A stretch of 64,000 bases of DNA, taken from contig NC_064619.1 of NCBI RefSeq assembly GCF_023898315.1, positions 481,037,376 through 481,101,375 of the forward strand, read 5' to 3'. Position 1 is the stretch's first letter. Each line of letters begins with the position of its first letter. Made by a program: the position numbers and the translations under genes. This document shows, piece after piece, positions 1 to 11,244 of this stretch. A model generated the notes under the pieces. It had not been told where the DNA came from. It made no database searches and was given only the letters and a program-made list of their open reading frames with translations. This DNA comes from Schistocerca nitens (Eukaryota > Arthropoda > Insecta > Orthoptera > Acrididae).

Positions 1-109
1 CGCACGACCACCGCGGCCGGCTCTGAAGGTCTCGCTGTATGGAGGTACAACATGCAATATTTGATTTGCATAGCAATAAAAACGGCAGAAATGATGTTTA
101 TGTTTATCT

Positions 110-2165
110 CTACTCCAATTTTCTGTATAGGTTCCGGAACTCTCGGAACCGAGGTGATGCTAAACTTTTTTTTATATATGTACATGCATGCTTTGAATTT
201 TCAGCCGCTTCTCGGACCTTTCTTCTATAAATGTTTGTTTCCTTGGCCGGCACACGTACGTTATTAAAATCGATGTCAGAGCCACAGTTCTCATGATGTT
301 CCGCTACTGCCGATTTTACACTTTCTTTTAGCCGCAGCCACAAGTCACTTGATAGACGCCTGTATTGTGAAGGAAATCAAATGCATTAGCTTTTCGTCCA
401 AAAAAAGTCTTTTATTTTGTTTTGTCTGAAGAAAGATGTCTGGATACCGTTTTTCTTTAGAATTCAGCTTATGGGGTCAATGACCCCAGAAACGAACGGT
501 AACTTAAAGGAGTGACAAAGCGCTTCATCGCCATTCTTATTTGCTTGATTAGTATTCCGCCTAAAAGCCCTGTCGATTGAACAATTATCATAGCCATTTA
601 CCTTCAGTGTCCTCTTTAAAAACTTCGACTCTGATTCCAAGTTGTCGTCATCGCTGAAACGGAGGGCGCGTGAAGACAGAGTGTTGCGTACTGCTTGCTT
701 CTGGGCTGGGTGGTGGTGCGAAGAGGCATCTAAATAACTGTTTTAGTCGAATTTGTATACACTCTGTAACCTAGACTGTTATCAGGTCTTTTGTATACCA
801 ACTCATCTAGGAACAGGAGACCGACCTCACTTTCAACCGCCAAGGTAAATTTTATTTTGGGGTGAATTCCACTTAAGAAATTGTGGAACGCATGCAGTTC
901 TTCTTCGCTCTGTGGCCATATGACAAATATGTCAAAGGAGCATTACTTAATGCCTGTTGTCCAAAATGTTCCATGAAAATGTCAGCTGCAACTGGGGAAA
1001 TTGGTGAGCCCGTACAAAGGCCGTGAGCCTGTTCATAGAATTCACCATTGTATTTAAAGCAGCTCGAACGGAGACACAATTCAGTTTAGTCACAAACATC
1101 TGGAGCAACTTCCTCCCTTATGATCTCTATTGTATTTGACACTGGAACTTCAGTAAATAACGGTGTCACATCGAAGCTAACAAGAATGTCACCTCCAGAT
1201 ATGTTCAGTGTGCGTAAAATTTCTAAAAAATGTTTCCAATCTTTGACAAAAGAATTCGTTTTACCGACAATATGTCTCAATTTACCAGGTAAATGTAGTG
1301 CTAAAAAATAAGATGGCAAGTTAATCCCACTGACGACAGGCTTCAAAGGAACCAATTCTTTGTGTGTCTTGGGTAGTCCATACATTCTGGGTGAGACTGG
1401 TATTCGAGGTGTTAGGTTATTTACAATAGAGCTGTCCAGTCTGGAATCTGATATCAGGTTTTTTACTTTCCGAACGATACTGTTCGTCGGGCCGCTTTTT
1501 AACTTGCGATACACATGATCATCTAGTAGCTGTTCGATCTTCCTGTGATAATCGACGGCACCCAAATGGAAGGTTGCATTCTCCTTATCCGATTTCGTTA
1601 CAGCGATGCTTTCGTTTCTCACGAGTTCATTAAGAGATTTCCTTTCCTGTGCCGATACGTTGCTTTTGGGAGGTTTCCATTTCCGTAGAACTCTCGACAT
1701 GTCTTACTTCTACGGCATGCCCTTTCAGAAGACGAAACAAAGATGCTTCGATGGGACCCATGATTTCGTCAACAGGTGTTCTCTTTGGTATAGTTGAGAA
1801 ATTCAGTCCTTTACCCAGAACTGAAACAGCTGCTTCATCGAGTACTTCTGACAAGATGTTCACCGCTACTCGTTTCGGATCCACAGTATCGCCTTCCTTG
1901 TGCACTTTAACCGGTAGCTTCTCGAACTTCTCTTTTCGTTTCATAGCACTGAAATCCTAAAACCTTATTGAATGATCAAACGTTATTCTGTCCACTTTAT
2001 CCCAGTCCTGGGGTAAGAGAGTTGCTGCCAGCGAAAAATGCACATCAATTAAAACGGAGCTAACAAAATTCAATTCTCCGCGTATTTGCTGGATTCTTTC
2101 ACGAAGAAGTGCTTGGCTCGCCCTTTGGTAGATCCTCCTTGCTTCTCTGTCTGCACATGATGGCT
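110..2165 (-). pseudogene. Penelope-like retroelement polyprotein (RT plus GIY-YIG), decayed
   Basis: Reading right to left, three frames give one Penelope-like protein. The N-terminal part (2165-1630) includes the stretch LSEVLDEAAVSVLGKG. The RT part (1700-1086) has the family hallmark RMYGLPKTHK and the palm motif SFDVTPLFTEVPV. After one stop at about 1086 comes HGLCTGSPISPVAADIF (1079-873). The next stretch (about 900-345) reads, with a few stops, as the usual RT tail rich in HHHPAQKQAV-like residues. The last open frame (343-110) is the end of the GIY-YIG endonuclease domain, with SAVAEHHENCG. The catalytic aspartate motif, normally RYVDD, is missing between ALSNAP and DIFVIWP. The GIY-YIG core is cut after NTGVYQVTCGC. 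Penelope-like elements copy RNA at a nicked site using these two activities; this copy cannot. Family assignment is firm, exact ends are not. Confidence 0.85.
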
Positions 2166-3290
2166 AATCCTGGTGAATTTGTGAATAACATCATTACCAC
2201 CGGGAGAGAAAGGTCAGGTCGCATAGTAATTTACCTCTTCTTCTGCGAAGGTTGTCCAGTCTTCTGATGGTGGTATAAACCTCTTGCCCATACAAGCGTT
2301 TTATGTGGGCCAATATAATGCGGTCTAACACCCCAGAAGATTTTGACTTTAGTGACAACGGCTACGAAAGCCTACAGACTTAGATGAAATTTATCATCTA
2401 CGTAAGCCCATTTTGTTAGAGAAGGAAAAGATGATGTGATCTTACAGTCACTGCTACTACTCTCTCATTAAATCGGAGAATGATGAGCCTGTTATGAACG
2501 TGATTTTTGGTCTTATTAATTGGATTTGAACATGAGAAAGAAGAAAATGAGGAGAGGCAGGCCAAAGAAGTCCTGAGGCTTCTCAGAGTTTTAAGATAGG
2601 CCATGTAATGTAAAAAAATATTACTCACACAATAATTGTACGTATTCAGTGATGCCTACCATTATTTCCTGTCTTCTATCAATCTCTTAATCTCACAAGG
2701 ACACATCAACAATTAGAGATGTGTTAAGAAGAAAGAAACATACTTCAACTTATGAGCCCCAGTAATCTATCCGAGGCATAAATTTGAGCCATAGTTGTGG
2801 TAGTACACAGTTATAAACCAATTAATGTAAAATTTTTTAACATTCACCCGAGCCCAGTTGTCACTCGCTGCACCGACTAGCAACCACTCAGTGCTGGAGA
2901 GCACGAAATACCATTCAGTATAGTGGGTAAGAGGTTTATATTCACAATGTCGGTGAAGCAAAAAGCGATAGAATTCTCTTTGCTTTGAACGCGTTTACGT
3001 TTCGAGTCGCAAATGTAGCGTAAGTGAATGAAGTGAGTGTGTCATTAAAGAGGTAGCGTAGCACTATTTCATAATTAACGTCCCTTCTTTGGAGTGAAAA
3101 GCAGCCAATCTTAAAGTGAGTTACATTTCCAGGAGTTGCTCTATTCTTCAATATCATTGGTAAGATAAAATGTACATAGGAAATGATTAATTTCATTCCA
3201 CAATAGTTCTTCAGTTGCCAAGGCTTATTCATTTTGATATATCAAAATAAATAAGCCTAAACAGATGAATAATTATTGTGTTAAATGGAT
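2166..3290. other. unassigned intergenic DNA
   Basis: Only short chance open frames on both strands. I see no domain, terminal repeat or RNA gene. The left part may include 5' sequence of the antisense Penelope-like element, whose start I cannot place. Confidence 0.4.
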
Positions 3291-3299
3291 TTAATTATT

Positions 3300-3623
3300 T
3301 TCTGCGTTGTTCATGTTGAGAGTTAATGAGTGAAATTTGGTATTCTCTGCACACTCTTTACGTTGTGGGTCTCGAATACTGAATTCCCTAACGATATCCG
3401 AAATACAATGTCCCATGCGTTTAGCTCCAACTACCACTACATGTTCAAAGTCTGTTAGTTCCCGTATAGCGGCCATAACCACATCGAAAACCTGTTCACA
3501 TGCAGCGTCTGGGAACAAATGACTGCTCCGCCAATGTACTACCCTTTTATACATTGTGTACGCGATGCGAAAGCCACCTGTATACATGCAGTCGCTGTTG
3601 CATTACTTTTGTCACCTCAATGT
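3300..3623 (-). pseudogene. Tc1-like transposase N-terminal fragment with 5' terminal repeat
   Basis: The right edge (about 3603-3623) is a Tc1 terminal repeat: read on the minus strand it is GAGGTGACAAAAGTAATG. The frame then starts near 3477 and gives RELTDFEHVVVVGAKRMGH followed by SDIVREFSI, the first helix-turn-helix of a Tc1 transposase. It then breaks down. The fragment matches the start of the plus-strand copy that begins 33 bp away and the copy at 13799-14967, so all three belong to one family. The catalytic part is absent. Confidence 0.8.
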
Positions 3624-3653
3624 CTATTCAGTATTGTTTTAAATAATACATAA

Positions 3654-4715
3654 GTATGGTCGCACGGCAGGAATTATCAGACATTGAATGCGGAATGGTA
3701 GCTAAAGCCAGGCGCATGGGACATTTTATTTTGGAAATCGTTAGGGAATTCAATATTCCGAGATCCGTAGTGTCAAGAGTGTGCCGAGAATACCAAATTT
3801 CAGGCATTAGCTCTCACCAAAGACAACATAGTGGCCGGTGGCCTTAACGAGCGAGAGCAGCGGCTTTAGCGTAGAGTTGTCACTGCTAAGAGACAAGTAA
3901 CACTGAGTGAAATAACCGTAGAAATCAATGTAGGATGTATGTCGAACGCTTCCGTTAGGACAGTGCTGCGAAATTTGGCATTAATGGGCTATGGTGGCAG
4001 ACAATCGAAGCCGCTGCCTTTGTTAGCAGCACGACATCGCCTCTCCTGGTCTCATCTGGTGACCAAATCGATTAGACGCTGGCCGACTGGAGAGCCGTGG
4101 CCTGGTCCGATGAGTCCCGATTTCAGTTGATAAGAGCTGCTGGTAGTGTTCAAGTGTGGCGCCGACTTCACGAAGCCATGGACCCAAGTTGACAACAAGG
4201 TACTGTGCAAGGTGGTGGCTCGATAACGGTGTGGCCTGTGTTTACATGGAACGACTGGGTCCTCTGGTCCAGGTGACTCGATCAATGACTGGATATCGTT
4301 ATGTTTGGCTATTTGGAGACAATTTTCAACCATTAATGCAGTTGAAGTTCGCAAACAGCGATGGAATGTTTGTGGACGGCAAAGCACCATGTCATCAGGC
4401 CACAATTGTTCGCAGTTGTTTTGAAGAACATTCTCGATAGTTCTAGCGAACGATTTGGCCACCAAGATCCCTCAAAACGAAACCCGTCGAATATTTATGA
4501 GAAATAATCATGAGGTCAGTTCGTCCACGAAATGCTGGTGAGACAACACTTCCATAATTATGGTTGGCTGTAGAGATGTCATGCCTTAGTATTTCTGCAT
4601 GAGCTTCTAACGACTTGTTGAATCCATGCCAAGTCGAGTTGTTGCACAACTCCGAGCAAAAGGAGGACGTACCCATTCGGTATTAGGAGGTATCTCATAG
4701 CTTTTGTTACCTTAG
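3654..4715 (+). pseudogene. Tc1-like transposase, 5'-truncated, decayed
   Basis: Starts at or just before the methionine of the transposase (3656): RRMGHFILEIVREFNIPRSV, then VSRVCREYQISGISSHQRQ, the paired helix-turn-helix DNA-binding region. Downstream frames (3939-4440) show TVLRNLALMGYG and a DDE-region remnant around 4090-4440. The 3' end carries the terminal repeat GGTATCTCATAGCTTTTGTTACC and stops at TA near 4716. The 5' terminal repeat is missing. There are several frameshifts and stops, so no active transposase. It stands head to head with the fragment at 3300-3623. Confidence 0.82.
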
Positions 4716-4717
4716 TA

Positions 4718-5269
4718 TATATCTTTCCCCGCTGATTTTTTTGAGAATCTCCCCGTTCCTTATCAGTCAATATTGTAAACATTATTGAACTTTCGTTTTA
4801 GAACCAAAAATTTTTTATAGTCATTACAGATCGATTACAGCAATCTCTTTACGACATGCTGACCATGAGAGATTACCTCCAACGTAAAATTACACCCTTG
4901 CAAATTTTGATAGGTTTTGGATAAACACTTATTATAGGCGGTGTCGCGCCGAGCCCGTGAGCAGTGCCGCGCGTTCCTTCGGTCTGTTGATGAGGTCTAT
5001 TGTGTTGTGGATGTTCCAGACTTAGACCTAAATTTACACTCCTTAAGCCCTTTCCAGTAAATAGCAGAGGGAACTCCTGATACCATTATTGTTTCCCTCT
5101 TCTTTGTTACGTTCGCGAATGGTGTTAGAAGTTTGTAGGCTTTCGTATTAGCCATAATTTCTGTACATTACTTATTGTGGTCATTTCACGAGACGTGTGT
5201 GAGAGGTAACATCATATTAAAGTATTGTTCGTGGAACCTATTTTCGGAATTAGAATTGTAAAAGTTCAG
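4718..5269. other. unassigned intergenic DNA
   Basis: No coding frame, terminal repeat or recognisable element. A GC-richer patch lies at about 4945-5000, without an identifiable function. Confidence 0.35.
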
Positions 5270-5960
5270 ATGATGTACAGCGCATCTCTTGAAGCGTGTG
5301 CCGCTGGAGTTTATTGAACATCTCTATGACGTTCTTAGGCCAACTAATCGATCCCGTAAGGAAAACCACCGCTTTCGTTGAGCTTGTCTATATCCTCTGT
5401 TAATCCGACCTGTTAGAGGTCGCTGAGTAAGCACTAGTACTCGAGAATCTGCGGAACAATTGTTTTGTAGCTCACTTACTTCGTAAACGAATTACGTCTC
5501 CTTAACATTTTATCAATGAATCGCAGTCTCGCATCTACTTTTCCTGTAGTTGGTGTTATATGGCCATCCTTCGTTAACTTGCTTGCTGCAGATGGTTACT
5601 CCTGGGTATTTTATGATAGTCCCTGTTTGCATTGATTCTGCCATCGACTAGTGGTACATTTCCTGCTTATTTGGTTACAATAGGTCACTTGCATTTGAGG
5701 TCATCGTTAATTGCCACTCCCTGTACCATCTTCAATGCCCTACGTTTCTTCCTGTCTCCCTGCGGTTTGACTCAGTCCGCTGCATTTGCTACCTGCCTGT
5801 AGACAAGTGCATCCTCTGGGACCAATGTCATGGAGTTTCTGACTTTATCGACTGGAACATTTATACACGGGGTAGGTAATTCCGTGGTAATGTTACATAC
5901 CTTCACGAATGATAACGTAACGGTACATGTATTAATCACAAGTAATGATCCCTGCTCTGG
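5270..5960 (-). pseudogene. jockey-type LINE reverse transcriptase remnant, antisense
   Basis: On the minus strand, 5828-5797 translates as LVPEDALVYR, a degraded form of the LFADDALVYR-like catalytic motif of jockey/R1-group LINEs. Further downstream the segment near 5640-5590 reads TIIKYPGVTI, a degraded IKYLGVTI block that follows the palm domain in these elements. There are many stops and frameshifts. A similar antisense fragment with the motif intact occurs at about 26.4-27.3 kb. Placement within the jockey group is by motif only. Confidence 0.6.
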
Positions 5961-6323
5961 AAACGATCGGGTCGAAAGTTTTAAGTGAATATCGTTCCGA
6001 TGCTTCTGATAGTCGACTTATTCTACTGGCAGCTCTTTGTTTCCATTTTTTGCCAGAAAGAAGTGTAAACAAAAACAAGTGATACAAAATAAAATATAAT
6101 TTTCGTGTGATACACGGATATATATAGCAATTATTTTATTAACGGCATGGAAACCATACAAATACGTAGCATTTGTAAACGCTTTACTGTGAACCGTTTT
6201 AAAGACCATGATTTTGTGCGTTTACAGAGTGTATACTGAAATCGTCGAATTCGTGAAGCAATATATGGAAATGACGTCGTAGTAAATACGTACGTCCGTA
6301 CACAGGATGCCATCTGGTGAGGT

Positions 6324-6357
6324 GGGACGGGGGATGGTGGGACGGGGGTGGGGGGGG
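6324..6357 (+). other. G-rich tract, potential G-quadruplex
   Basis: Five runs of three or more guanines separated by 1 to 5 bases (GGG, GGGGG, GGG, GGGGG, then eight G). This fits the usual G4 pattern on the plus strand. Nothing nearby indicates a role. Confidence 0.6.
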
Positions 6358-6594
6358 CTTTGGACTAAACGAACACACCACTGGACATAAGCAAACACAT
6401 TACTGGAGGGGAGAAATGCTAGTTGGCGCTGAACTCCTCATCGCCGATGATGGCTGGAAGGGTGCATCACTCACAGATGAAGCAGAATCCTTGAGTCGCG
6501 TCATCACATCGTAGTACGACCCAGCGCCACCAATGACGACGGCTGCCACTCGCCGCCAGACAACATCAGTTACCCTGACAAAACGTTGTAATTA

Positions 6595-8455
6595 CGTGGT
6601 CCAGTCATATTAATGTGCAGTAACCTCTCACAGACGGTAGGTGGCAGCACTAGCAGTGGAGGGTATAAAGAGCGTGTCAGGAGGACGCGGAGGTGAGTGC
6701 AGTCGTTGTCCTAATGCGGAGACGGGGCGATTTGCACGACTTCCAAAAGGTCATGATCAATGTCTTTCTGTTCAAGGATGAAAGCATGTCCGAAATGGCT
6801 ACGTTTGTAAACAGCTCCCAGCCACCCTGGTTGGAGTATCCGGTGCATGGCAAAATGTCATTATACACAAACGGTGCCGCGGCAACTGTGATGCACCACA
6901 AGCCAAAGATGGAATGGCTGAACGACGGCTGCGGAGATATCTAGAGGCGAATAGACATGCAGGCTGTGCGAAACTGGCCGCCCAGATGAACCAAGGAGCT
7001 GCCAACAGCATCTCCGCAACGAGCGTTCAGCGAACGTTGCTCTTTATGGGCCTTCGCAGCAAGCGCATGGTTCTTGCACCCACGCAGACATCTGTTCATC
7101 GGTAACGAAGGCTGGAATTTGCACGCAGCTGGACGGCCACTGAATGGCAACAGGTGACCTTTTACACTCTATCGGGCAGATGGCCATGAACGTTTACGGG
7201 TTGAAACTTCTGAAAGCAAATATACCCTGCAATAATCGTCAGAAGGATCCAGGTCGGAGGACAGAGCGATATGGTGTGGGGAATGTTTTCGTGGCTTGTC
7301 CTGAGTGATATAGTAATTTTGGAAGGCACAATGGATCAGTTAAAGTATGCATCCATCCTTGGGGACTCTGTCAGCCTCTACATGCTGTTTGGTTTTCGGC
7401 AAGATGGCATCTACCAGCAGGACAATTCAACGTCTCACTCAGTTTGCAATGTATGTGCGTTTTTTGAACAGCAGTGGAATGAGTTTTGCTGTGTCGTCCG
7501 AGCAAGGCACGGCCAGGCAAAAGCACAACAAGCGCAAAGAGGCGAGCTGGTGCTTGTGCTATGGAGACGCCACCAACGCGAGTTCCGCCAGCTAAGGATG
7601 AAGATATCAACTTTGCCTAGGACAGTTGCTGGCCGAGTGCAATTCGCCAGTGACCGGACGACAACACAAAGAAGCCTACTAGGAACATATAAGAGCAGGT
7701 CTCCCCGACTTGGTTATAGATCATCATCCAGGGATGACGTAGACAGAGAACGTCGTTTTGTGATCTCTTTGATGTGAATAGACAGTTGACGTAAATTTCA
7801 TTTGCTATGTACTGTAAAGGTTACCTACGATTATTTGCACTTAGCCATTGAGGGCCTTGTTTTCGTGTTAAGTTACATGCAGTGTTGCACACTTAATCAT
7901 TCAACAAGTCACCAATATAAGAAAACCTTTTAAACTCATTTGACTGACTACATTACTGGTTTGTTGGAGTGTTGTATAACCTTCGTTCTCCTATCCTGTT
8001 ACTTGACCCTGGAGCATAGCTTTGTAACTGTGGCAGGGAGAAATTGTCTTGGCGGTGTACTGCACCACAAGCCGTTTCACGAACTCACAAATTCGGCCTA
8101 CCGTAACAACAGTGGCAACTCGGCCTCCACAGCAGTGGCGACGACGCCTTTACAAAACTGAAAACGAGGTTTTACAAAAAGTTCGCTGTACGCCTCTGGC
8201 CACAAAACTTCCCGGATTCAAACCCAATCGAGAATCTGTAGGACCATCTCGATCGCGCCGTTGGCTCCGTGGACCCTCAACCGAGAAACCAAGCGCAGCT
8301 GGCCACCGCTTTGGATTCGGCATGACTCCACGTCTCCGTCTGTACTTTTCAGAACCTCACTAATTCGCTTCTTTCACGTCTCGCAATAGTCCATGCTGCA
8401 AAAAGTGGTTATTCAGGCTTTTGACCGATGGTAACATTAAAGTAACTGGACAGTT
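6595..8455 (+). mobile_element. Tc1-like DNA transposon, interrupted
   Basis: Bounded by TA on both sides. The ends are imperfect inverted repeats: the left reads ACGTGGTCCAGTCATATTAA from about 6594, and the right, inverted, gives AAACTGTCCAGTTACTTTAA. A TATA-like GGGTATAAAG sits near 6660. The transposase is in pieces: RRRGDLHDFQK (about 6715), TSVQRTLLFMGLRSKR (about 7020), MVWGMFSW (7271), QQDNSTSHS as the second catalytic aspartate region (about 7420), and after an insert FAVRLWPQNFPDSNPIENL (about 8178-8240). Removing the insert leaves about 1.2 kb, a normal Tc1 length. Not active. Confidence 0.85.
7492..8180. mobile_element. insertion inside the Tc1 element, possibly a lone LTR
   Basis: Tc1 transposase homology stops after FFEQQWNEF (about 7488) and resumes with FAVRLWPQ (about 8178). 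Similar 9-10 base stretches ending in GCTGT lie on both sides, as expected for a target-site duplication that has since mutated. The insert has no long coding frame matching a known protein. It contains a TATA-like ATATAAGAGC at about 7688. Near 8134 is TGGCGACGA, which resembles the primer-binding site after some Ty3/gypsy LTRs. LTR identity is a guess. Confidence 0.4.
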
Positions 8456-10594
8456 TACGTTGAAATGTACGTGCATCACTCTCTGTGCACTGTAAAGTCG
8501 CTTACATATAGCTAAGCAGCTCGTCTTTGTGCCTCATCCACCGCCTCTTCTTACTGCCAATTCACTTAATTCTACATTTCCAACAACAACGTACCTGCTG
8601 TATAAGGACAGTCTATCGAACACACACTTATTAACACTATGAGCCAAAGTTTCGTTGAGTGCTTGAAACACAAAGAAATTATACATAACTATACGGACAG
8701 ATTAAAGTCATTCACTCTTGTGATGCAGCTTTACATTTCCAATATGTTGCATAGCATATGATTTACCAGAGATAATATATTCCAAATGTAAACTGTTTGG
8801 ATGCACATTATTACTTACACGAAACAGCTATAAAATAGCTGTGGGACCTTAAAATTTGTTTGGTAGCATGTGTTCTCACTGTAAACCAATCATCAGCTAC
8901 TGAAAAAATAAGCTTCACTGTCTAGGCATCTTTTATCGGGCTTCATCTTTCTTGTTCATGTGTTCTTCAACGTAGCGACATAATTCTTTTATTCGCACTC
9001 GCCGGTCAGCGAAAATTTTGTAAACTGCTCAGAAAGTATTAGGCAGCTTCTCATGAAATAAAACAGTCTAAAGTTGATTCCCTCTACTGACACTGACAAG
9101 CTGCTGGAAACAGTCGGAAGGTCCTGCGACTTTTTCCACCGTTTCATACTATGTCTACCACAATATCAACGACATAAACGTACTAGTTCGTGCATTACGC
9201 ACTTGACAGGGTTGGAAGCTGGTCATTTGGGACAAATATAGACATGTTTATCTTTACTGTCTTCCATAAATTTCTTCCATAATTTCTATATAAATTGTCT
9301 TTAACGATCATTAACAACGAACTGAGGCTGACTAACATTAGCAATATAGACATCTTTTAATTTCTTGAGAATACTTTTACAAGCGGTTTTGCGTAACGGA
9401 TAAAATTTTATAGTTTGAGAAACATTACATCTGTGTAAAATTCTTCTGGAGCGTGGTAGCAATGCATTCCAGGAAATTTGAAATATCCAAAACGGTTTGC
9501 TTGAAACTTTACAGTGATTTACACTCTTGTGTTTCTCAGCTGACAATTTAGTTTTTTGTCATACATAGTATGGTTTCAAAATTACTCAAACTTTCTTCGC
9601 TGTATTGCTATACATTCCTGTAGATTCTACATCCTCTTGCAGGGACTGCCCATGAGTGAAGAACATCTGAACCTCTTGTTAATACTCGTACTTCTGTATT
9701 TGTGGTCCAAAGTGTGTGTATCTGTTGTGAACATGTTTTATAAAATCGTTAGTAGCATGTCAAGGTATTCAAACTTTTCAGCGATGGAAAATAATATTGC
9801 GTAACTGAAACAATATTCTCGGTTCCATCAGATAATAACTTCCAGTTCATCTCTCAGGCATATCATCGTATTTACCCGTCATCACCAATAGCATGTTGTC
9901 TTCATCTCACTCAAATGCAACATTCCGTTTCAATTTCCGAACCAACTTGCACTATCTGATTCTTAATCGTCTCTCTTCTATTTCTTGCAGGGCTTATGGC
10001 ACGTACAATACTCAGAGAAAAATAGGCTCTGTGCGTTCTCACCTTATTGTAGATAGAATCTGTCCCACAGTGAGGCTATCCAGAAGCCCTTCAGTATTAA
10101 AATCGCAATTATTCATGTAACTAATAGGCAACAACACATAATTAACACCGCAAATATTCATGTAAATAATGGGCAGCCCCACATGTTGAGAAATCATTTC
10201 ACCATCTCGTGTTAAGTGATCCCTCACGTCAAAATCCGTATTATACTGAATATTTTCAGTGGCAAGTGCTGACTGGTTATCTATAGTTACTGTTTCGGGC
10301 CGAGTCTCATCCGAAACTTCATAAGCTTCATTTACTTCAACAATAAAAGTGGGGCCGACACGCGCTCGTTATTCCCTCCTACGTCTGGCGACCTCTCTCG
10401 TGTTCCAGTAACACTTTTTGGCCGTCGGTAATCCTCTTCACAACGATTGCAATCTTAGCTAGGTTGTCTATTGTCCATAATTCAATGCAGTGCGTCTCCC
10501 TACAAGAACGATTAGGTAGCTTGCAGTTTCAGTAGAATCCATCTTCACCGCCAACAGAAATTTCTACCATCGAAATTTCCACCGTCAGGTTGTC
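8456..10594. other. unassigned intergenic DNA
   Basis: Short open frames on both strands, up to 82 codons, with biased hydrophobic or random composition and no motif. I see no terminal repeats or RNA genes. Confidence 0.35.
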
Positions 10595-10665
10595 TCTACA
10601 TCTACATCTACATGATTGCTCTGCTATTCACAATAAAGTGCCTGGCAGAGCTGGGCTGCAATTTG
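10594..10665. repeat. short dispersed repeat with CTACAT triplets
   Basis: Contains repeated CTACAT units followed by a segment with GTGCCTGGCAGAG. From memory this combination is widespread in orthopteran and other insect genomes, often next to LINE 3' ends. It stands immediately left of the foldback element. Orientation and parent element are uncertain. Confidence 0.5.
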
Positions 10666-10699
10666 AATGAAAATGCTGTGAGGCGAAGCGGCCATGTGG

Positions 10700-11240
10700 A
10701 TGCACTTTAACAGCCTTGCTTATATCTTAGCAACCTTTTTCTATTTCCAAGAACACCCAAGCGTTTTGACTTTCCTTCATTATTAAAGGCTGCAAAATAC
10801 AACACAAAACTGGTATCAGAAGATCAGAAGCTATACCATTTCACCATTGGTAAGAGACGTAGTACGACTAGAATATGGCTTTTAACTTATCAGTGACATG
10901 TTAATTATATAAAATTGCACATTAGATACATTGTATCACGTAAACACTCTGAATCACGAGACAAGAGCAAACTTGTCTTGTATCACATGGCGTCATACAA
11001 TGTATCTAATGAGCAGTTTCATATAACTGACGTAACACTGGTTAGCTAAAAAGCCATATTCTAGTCGTCGTACTATGTCTCTCACCAAAGGTGAAATGTA
11101 ACATATTTCCATACAGTCTAATACCACTTTTAACATGTATTTTGTAGATTTTTATAACGATGGGAAGTCGAAACGCATAGGGTGTTTTTGGAAATAAAAA
11201 AAAAGTGGTCAAGACATAAGAAAAGTAATTAAAGCACTTT
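10700..11240. repeat. foldback element: long imperfect palindrome
   Basis: The left arm (about 10700-10965) and right arm (about 10972-11240) are reverse complements around a 6-base centre, AGCAAA at 10966-10971. Matching blocks include TAGATACATTGTAT, ACTAGAATATGGCTTTT and CTATTTCCAAGAACACCC. Arm identity looks like about 80 percent, with small indels. No coding frame lies inside. It could be a foldback or MITE-type transposon, or an inverted duplication that has begun to diverge. Confidence 0.85.
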
Positions 11241-11244
11241 CTCT

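Noticed and set aside
1649-1960. 103-codon plus-strand frame
   Set aside because: Shadow of the antisense Penelope-like coding sequence.
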